A stretch of 64,000 bases of DNA from JAQUOA01 sp037443785 (GTDB lineage Bacteria; Bacteroidota; Ignavibacteria; UBA10030; UBA8401): assembly GCA_037443785.1 (NCBI GenBank), contig JBBINR010000002.1:1-64000 (forward strand), read 5' to 3'. The position numbers and the translations under genes are program-made. This document shows, piece by piece, positions 61,868 to 64,000 of this stretch (the stretch's first letter is position 1; every line of letters begins with the position of its first letter). The notes beneath the pieces were generated by a model. The model saw only the letters and a list, made by a program, of their open reading frames with translations. It ran no database searches and was not told the DNA's origin.

Positions 61868-62479
61868 ATGGGATCAATAGAACGTAAAGAGCGTGATAAG
61901 CAGGAAATGAAAGAAATGATTCTTTCAGCTGCCAAAAAACTATTCTTGAAAGAAGGTTTTGAACACATTACCATTCGTCGTATTGCTGAAGAAATTGAAT
62001 ACAGCTCGGCAACGGTTTATTTATATTTCAAAGATAAAGATTCAATTCTTTACGCGTTGCAAGCCCAGGGATTTCAAGAATTGTTTAACAGGATGAAAGT
62101 TCTCGATGCTGTCAAAAACCCCGCCGAAAAGCTTCGAGCCTGCGGTAAGATTTATTTAGATTTTGCGATGGAAAATAAAGAGTTGTACGATCTAATGTTT
62201 ATTATGATGGCCCCGATGAACGCTTTTGAGTGTGCAGAGGAATGGAAACTTGGCAGGCCGTCGTACGAAGTTTTGCAAAATATTGTTGGAGAATGTGTTG
62301 CTGAAGGATATATCAAAACAGATAATCCTCAGATTGCATGCCTTTCATTGTGGGCTTTAATGCACGGAGTGGTTTCAATATTTATCAGGAACCGGGCACA
62401 AATGATTCCACAAGATCAGCAGGGGAATGTTATTAATGGAATTTTAGATTTTACAATAAAAGAGATTTTGGATAAATAA
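61868..62479 (+). CDS. TetR-family transcriptional regulator
   Basis: 203 residues. N-terminal HTH about 16-62 (MILSAAKKLFLKEGFEHITI, RRIAEEIEYSSATVYLYF), then an all-helical ligand domain (PAEKLRACGKIYLDFAMENK, LYDLMFIMMAPMNAFECAEE, LSLWALMHGVVSIFI). The C-terminal part resembles TetR_C regulators of the WHG type. An operator lies over its own promoter, and a near-copy before the TonB receptor gene 91 bp downstream. It probably senses a small hydrophobic ligand; identity unknown. Confidence 0.93.
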   Translation: MGSIERKERDKQEMKEMILSAAKKLFLKEGFEHITIRRIAEEIEYSSATVYLYFKDKDSILYALQAQGFQELFNRMKVLDAVKNPAEKLRACGKIYLDFAMENKELYDLMFIMMAPMNAFECAEEWKLGRPSYEVLQNIVGECVAEGYIKTDNPQIACLSLWALMHGVVSIFIRNRAQMIPQDQQGNVINGILDFTIKEILDK

Positions 62480-62495
62480 ATTTTTTTACCTTCAC

Positions 62496-62512
62496 ACTAA
62501 ACAGTGTTCATT
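62496..62512. promoter_or_regulatory. TetR operator, site 2, upstream of the TonB receptor
   Basis: ACTAAAC-AGT-GTTCATT shares the core CTAAAC-N3-GTTCA with the tetR operator, 59 bp before the receptor ATG. Arms are less complete than in site 1, so weaker binding is likely. Confidence 0.6.
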
Positions 62513-62570
62513 TTTTTAACCAGGTTTAATTTATTTTCACAGATAACACAAATACAATAAAAGGAGATTT

Positions 62571-64000
62571 ATGAAGAAGATTTTTTGTTTTCCGTTTTGG
62601 GTTTTTGCTGCAACATTTATTGTCTTGGCAAATCAATTTTCGTTTGCGTATGAAGGCGGAAAAAACGAACCAGAGCTGCAAACATTTACTGGAACTATTG
62701 CCGGAAAAGTAGTTGATAAAGAGACACAACAGCCTCTTCCAAATGTTACTGTACAACTTGTAGGATCATCACTCGGTACTGCAACCGATCTTGACGGAAA
62801 ATTCACGATCAAAAACGTTGCAGAGAATATTTACAAGGTGAAATTCAGTTCCGTTGGATATGGGATCCACATCGAAACTGAAATCCGCGTAATTCGAAAT
62901 AAAACAACGACAATAAAAGATATCGAATTAAATGAACACGCGGTTGCGAATGATGTGGTGGAAATAACGGCAGGAGCATTTTCGGAAGATAAAGTTTCAA
63001 CACTGACAAATTATTCGTACAGCCGAGAAGAGATTCGAAGAAGTCCAGGAGCAACAGGAGATATTTTCCGCGCAATTGAAACACTTCCAGGAGTTTCCAG
63101 CAGCGGCGGTGAGTTTTCTTCGTTTGCTGTACGCGGTGGAAGTCCGAGAGACAACATTGTTCTCGTCGACAATATTCCGTTTGATAAAGTTTCACATTTC
63201 GACGGCGGAACAGAAGAACAGGAAGCCCAAGGCGGAAGGTTCAGCATATTTACACCTGGATTGATTGACGAAGCAAATTTTCAAGCAGGCGGATTTTCAG
63301 CAAAATACGGGGGAAAAAATGCATCCTTTGTTGATTTGAAAATTAAAGAAGGCAATAAAGAATCGTTTACGATGAATGGGTCGTACGATATTCTTGGGTG
63401 GGAAGTTAACTACGATGGGCCCAGTTATATAGGGAAAAATACTTCAGTTATGTTTTCTGCCCGCCATCAAGATTTTAAAACCGTGTTAGGTATCATGGAT
63501 CAAAAAGATTTGGGGCACCCGTACTTCACTGATATTATTGCCAAAACAACAACAGAACTCGATTCAAAAAATAAAATTTCAATTCTTGGAATTTACTCTC
63601 CCGATTTTTTTGAACGGACAATAGAAAACGTCTATGAAATCAAAGACAACAATTATGATAACAATCTGGCGAAGGGAACTGACACAAAATATCTTCTGGG
63701 AATAAACTGGAGAACTCTCACCAGTGAATCGAGTTTCCTTGAAAATACATTGTATTATAGAGGTGATGATGCAGATTTTTCACGAAGTAATTCATATGTC
63801 TATCCTGTAAATGGAGCAGTCCCTGCCAAAAAAGACGCGTATGTTCGCAACAATTATTACACATGGACTGATAATGAAAAAGAACTTGGAGTAAAATCAC
63901 AATTTACTACAAATCCAACTGCAGCATTAACGCTTACCAGCGGGTTTCAGGTAAACCGGACGAGTTTCAGTTTTAAGTCTAAACAAATCGACGCAGAAAC
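62571..64000 (+). CDS. TonB-dependent receptor, 5' part (runs off window)
   Basis: The ATG at 62571 follows AAGGAG by 4 bases; the frame stays open for 476 codons to the window end. Signal peptide to about 26 (ending QFSFAYE). Carboxypeptidase-regulatory domain about 43-125 (TGTIAGKVVDKETQQPLPNV, GTATDLDGKFTIKNV); note the change after the first TGT to TIAG. Plug about 145-260 (RRSPGATGDIFRAIETLPGV, SSFAVRGGSPRDNIVLVDNI). The body matches the receptor at 29522-32194 closely in motif order, but the STN domain is absent. Expression is expected to be under the adjacent TetR. C-terminus not in view. Confidence 0.92.
   Translation, partial: MKKIFCFPFWVFAATFIVLANQFSFAYEGGKNEPELQTFTGTIAGKVVDKETQQPLPNVTVQLVGSSLGTATDLDGKFTIKNVAENIYKVKFSSVGYGIHIETEIRVIRNKTTTIKDIELNEHAVANDVVEITAGAFSEDKVSTLTNYSYSREEIRRSPGATGDIFRAIETLPGVSSSGGEFSSFAVRGGSPRDNIVLVDNIPFDKVSHFDGGTEEQEAQGGRFSIFTPGLIDEANFQAGGFSAKYGGKNASFVDLKIKEGNKESFTMNGSYDILGWEVNYDGPSYIGKNTSVMFSARHQDFKTVLGIMDQKDLGHPYFTDIIAKTTTELDSKNKISILGIYSPDFFERTIENVYEIKDNNYDNNLAKGTDTKYLLGINWRTLTSESSFLENTLYYRGDDADFSRSNSYVYPVNGAVPAKKDAYVRNNYYTWTDNEKELGVKSQFTTNPTAALTLTSGFQVNRTSFSFKSKQIDAE

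Noticed and set aside
1..64000. tRNA or rRNA genes
   Set aside because: Looked for CCA-ended cloverleaf blocks and rRNA conserved stretches in the gaps; none found by eye.

Overview
The window looks like a chromosomal segment of a free-living, Gram-negative bacterium of the Bacteroidota/Ignavibacteriota group. The evidence is a type IX secretion (T9SS) sorting domain with the YPNPFNPSTTIRF signature on a CotH-type protein, a FecI/FecR/STN-receptor signalling operon, TonB receptors with carboxypeptidase-regulatory N-terminal domains, and many lipoproteins. No rRNA, tRNA, phage, IS element or CRISPR array was recognised. Placement below phylum level cannot be made by reading alone.

Layout. 1-4.1 kb: two secreted or lipoprotein genes on the minus strand. 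The first is a metalloprotease gene interrupted by an in-frame TGA. The second is preceded by a cluster of palindromic repeats and a 10-bp tandem repeat. 4.3-8.5 kb: small housekeeping and stress genes (membrane protein, MgtC family, two mini-proteins, Ada, DUF1203, PNPOx-like). 8.5-8.85 kb: a decayed DUF5694-like gene. 9-19.4 kb: a DUF4139 protein with an inserted receptor-like domain, an MFS carrier, a sialate O-acetylesterase, an RRM protein, a DEAD-box helicase with a hairpin-rich leader, a YfiT-like enzyme and an SGNH lipoprotein. 19.6-24 kb: a MacAB-like ABC export operon. 24-29.5 kb: an ATP-grasp ligase, the CotH/LTD/T9SS protein and a second DEAD-box helicase. 29.5-38.3 kb: a five-gene minus-strand run of RND adaptor, RND pump, ECF sigma factor, FecR and STN-TonB receptor. 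38.8 kb: a lipoprotein with a His/Asp/Asn/Gly tail. 39.6-46.2 kb: a histidine-utilisation cluster, hutU, hybrid kinase, Cys mini-protein, hutI. 46.3-50 kb: a TPP riboswitch and terminator followed by a thiamine scavenging operon (TonB receptor, thiamine pyrophosphokinase, PnuT-type permease). 50-56.8 kb: PAS/GAF histidine kinase, prohibitin-like protein, glycerate kinase, cation/proton antiporter and VOC protein, all minus strand. 57-61.2 kb: enolase, phosphohexomutase and a GalT-like protein. 61.2-64 kb: a broken response regulator, then a TetR gene and a TonB receptor that runs off the window. The TetR gene and receptor share a similar inverted-repeat operator.

How the genes work together. 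Three nutrient-uptake arrangements are visible, each with a TonB receptor under a different control: TPP riboswitch, FecI/FecR surface signalling, and TetR. The FecIR-linked and TetR-linked receptors are clear paralogues. Only the FecIR-linked one carries the STN signalling domain, which fits its regulator. Three genes show decay: in-frame TGA at 716 and at 8660, and a truncation plus an A8 frameshift at about 61.3 kb. TGA ends many intact genes here, so these are best read as pseudogenes or sequencing errors, not recoding.
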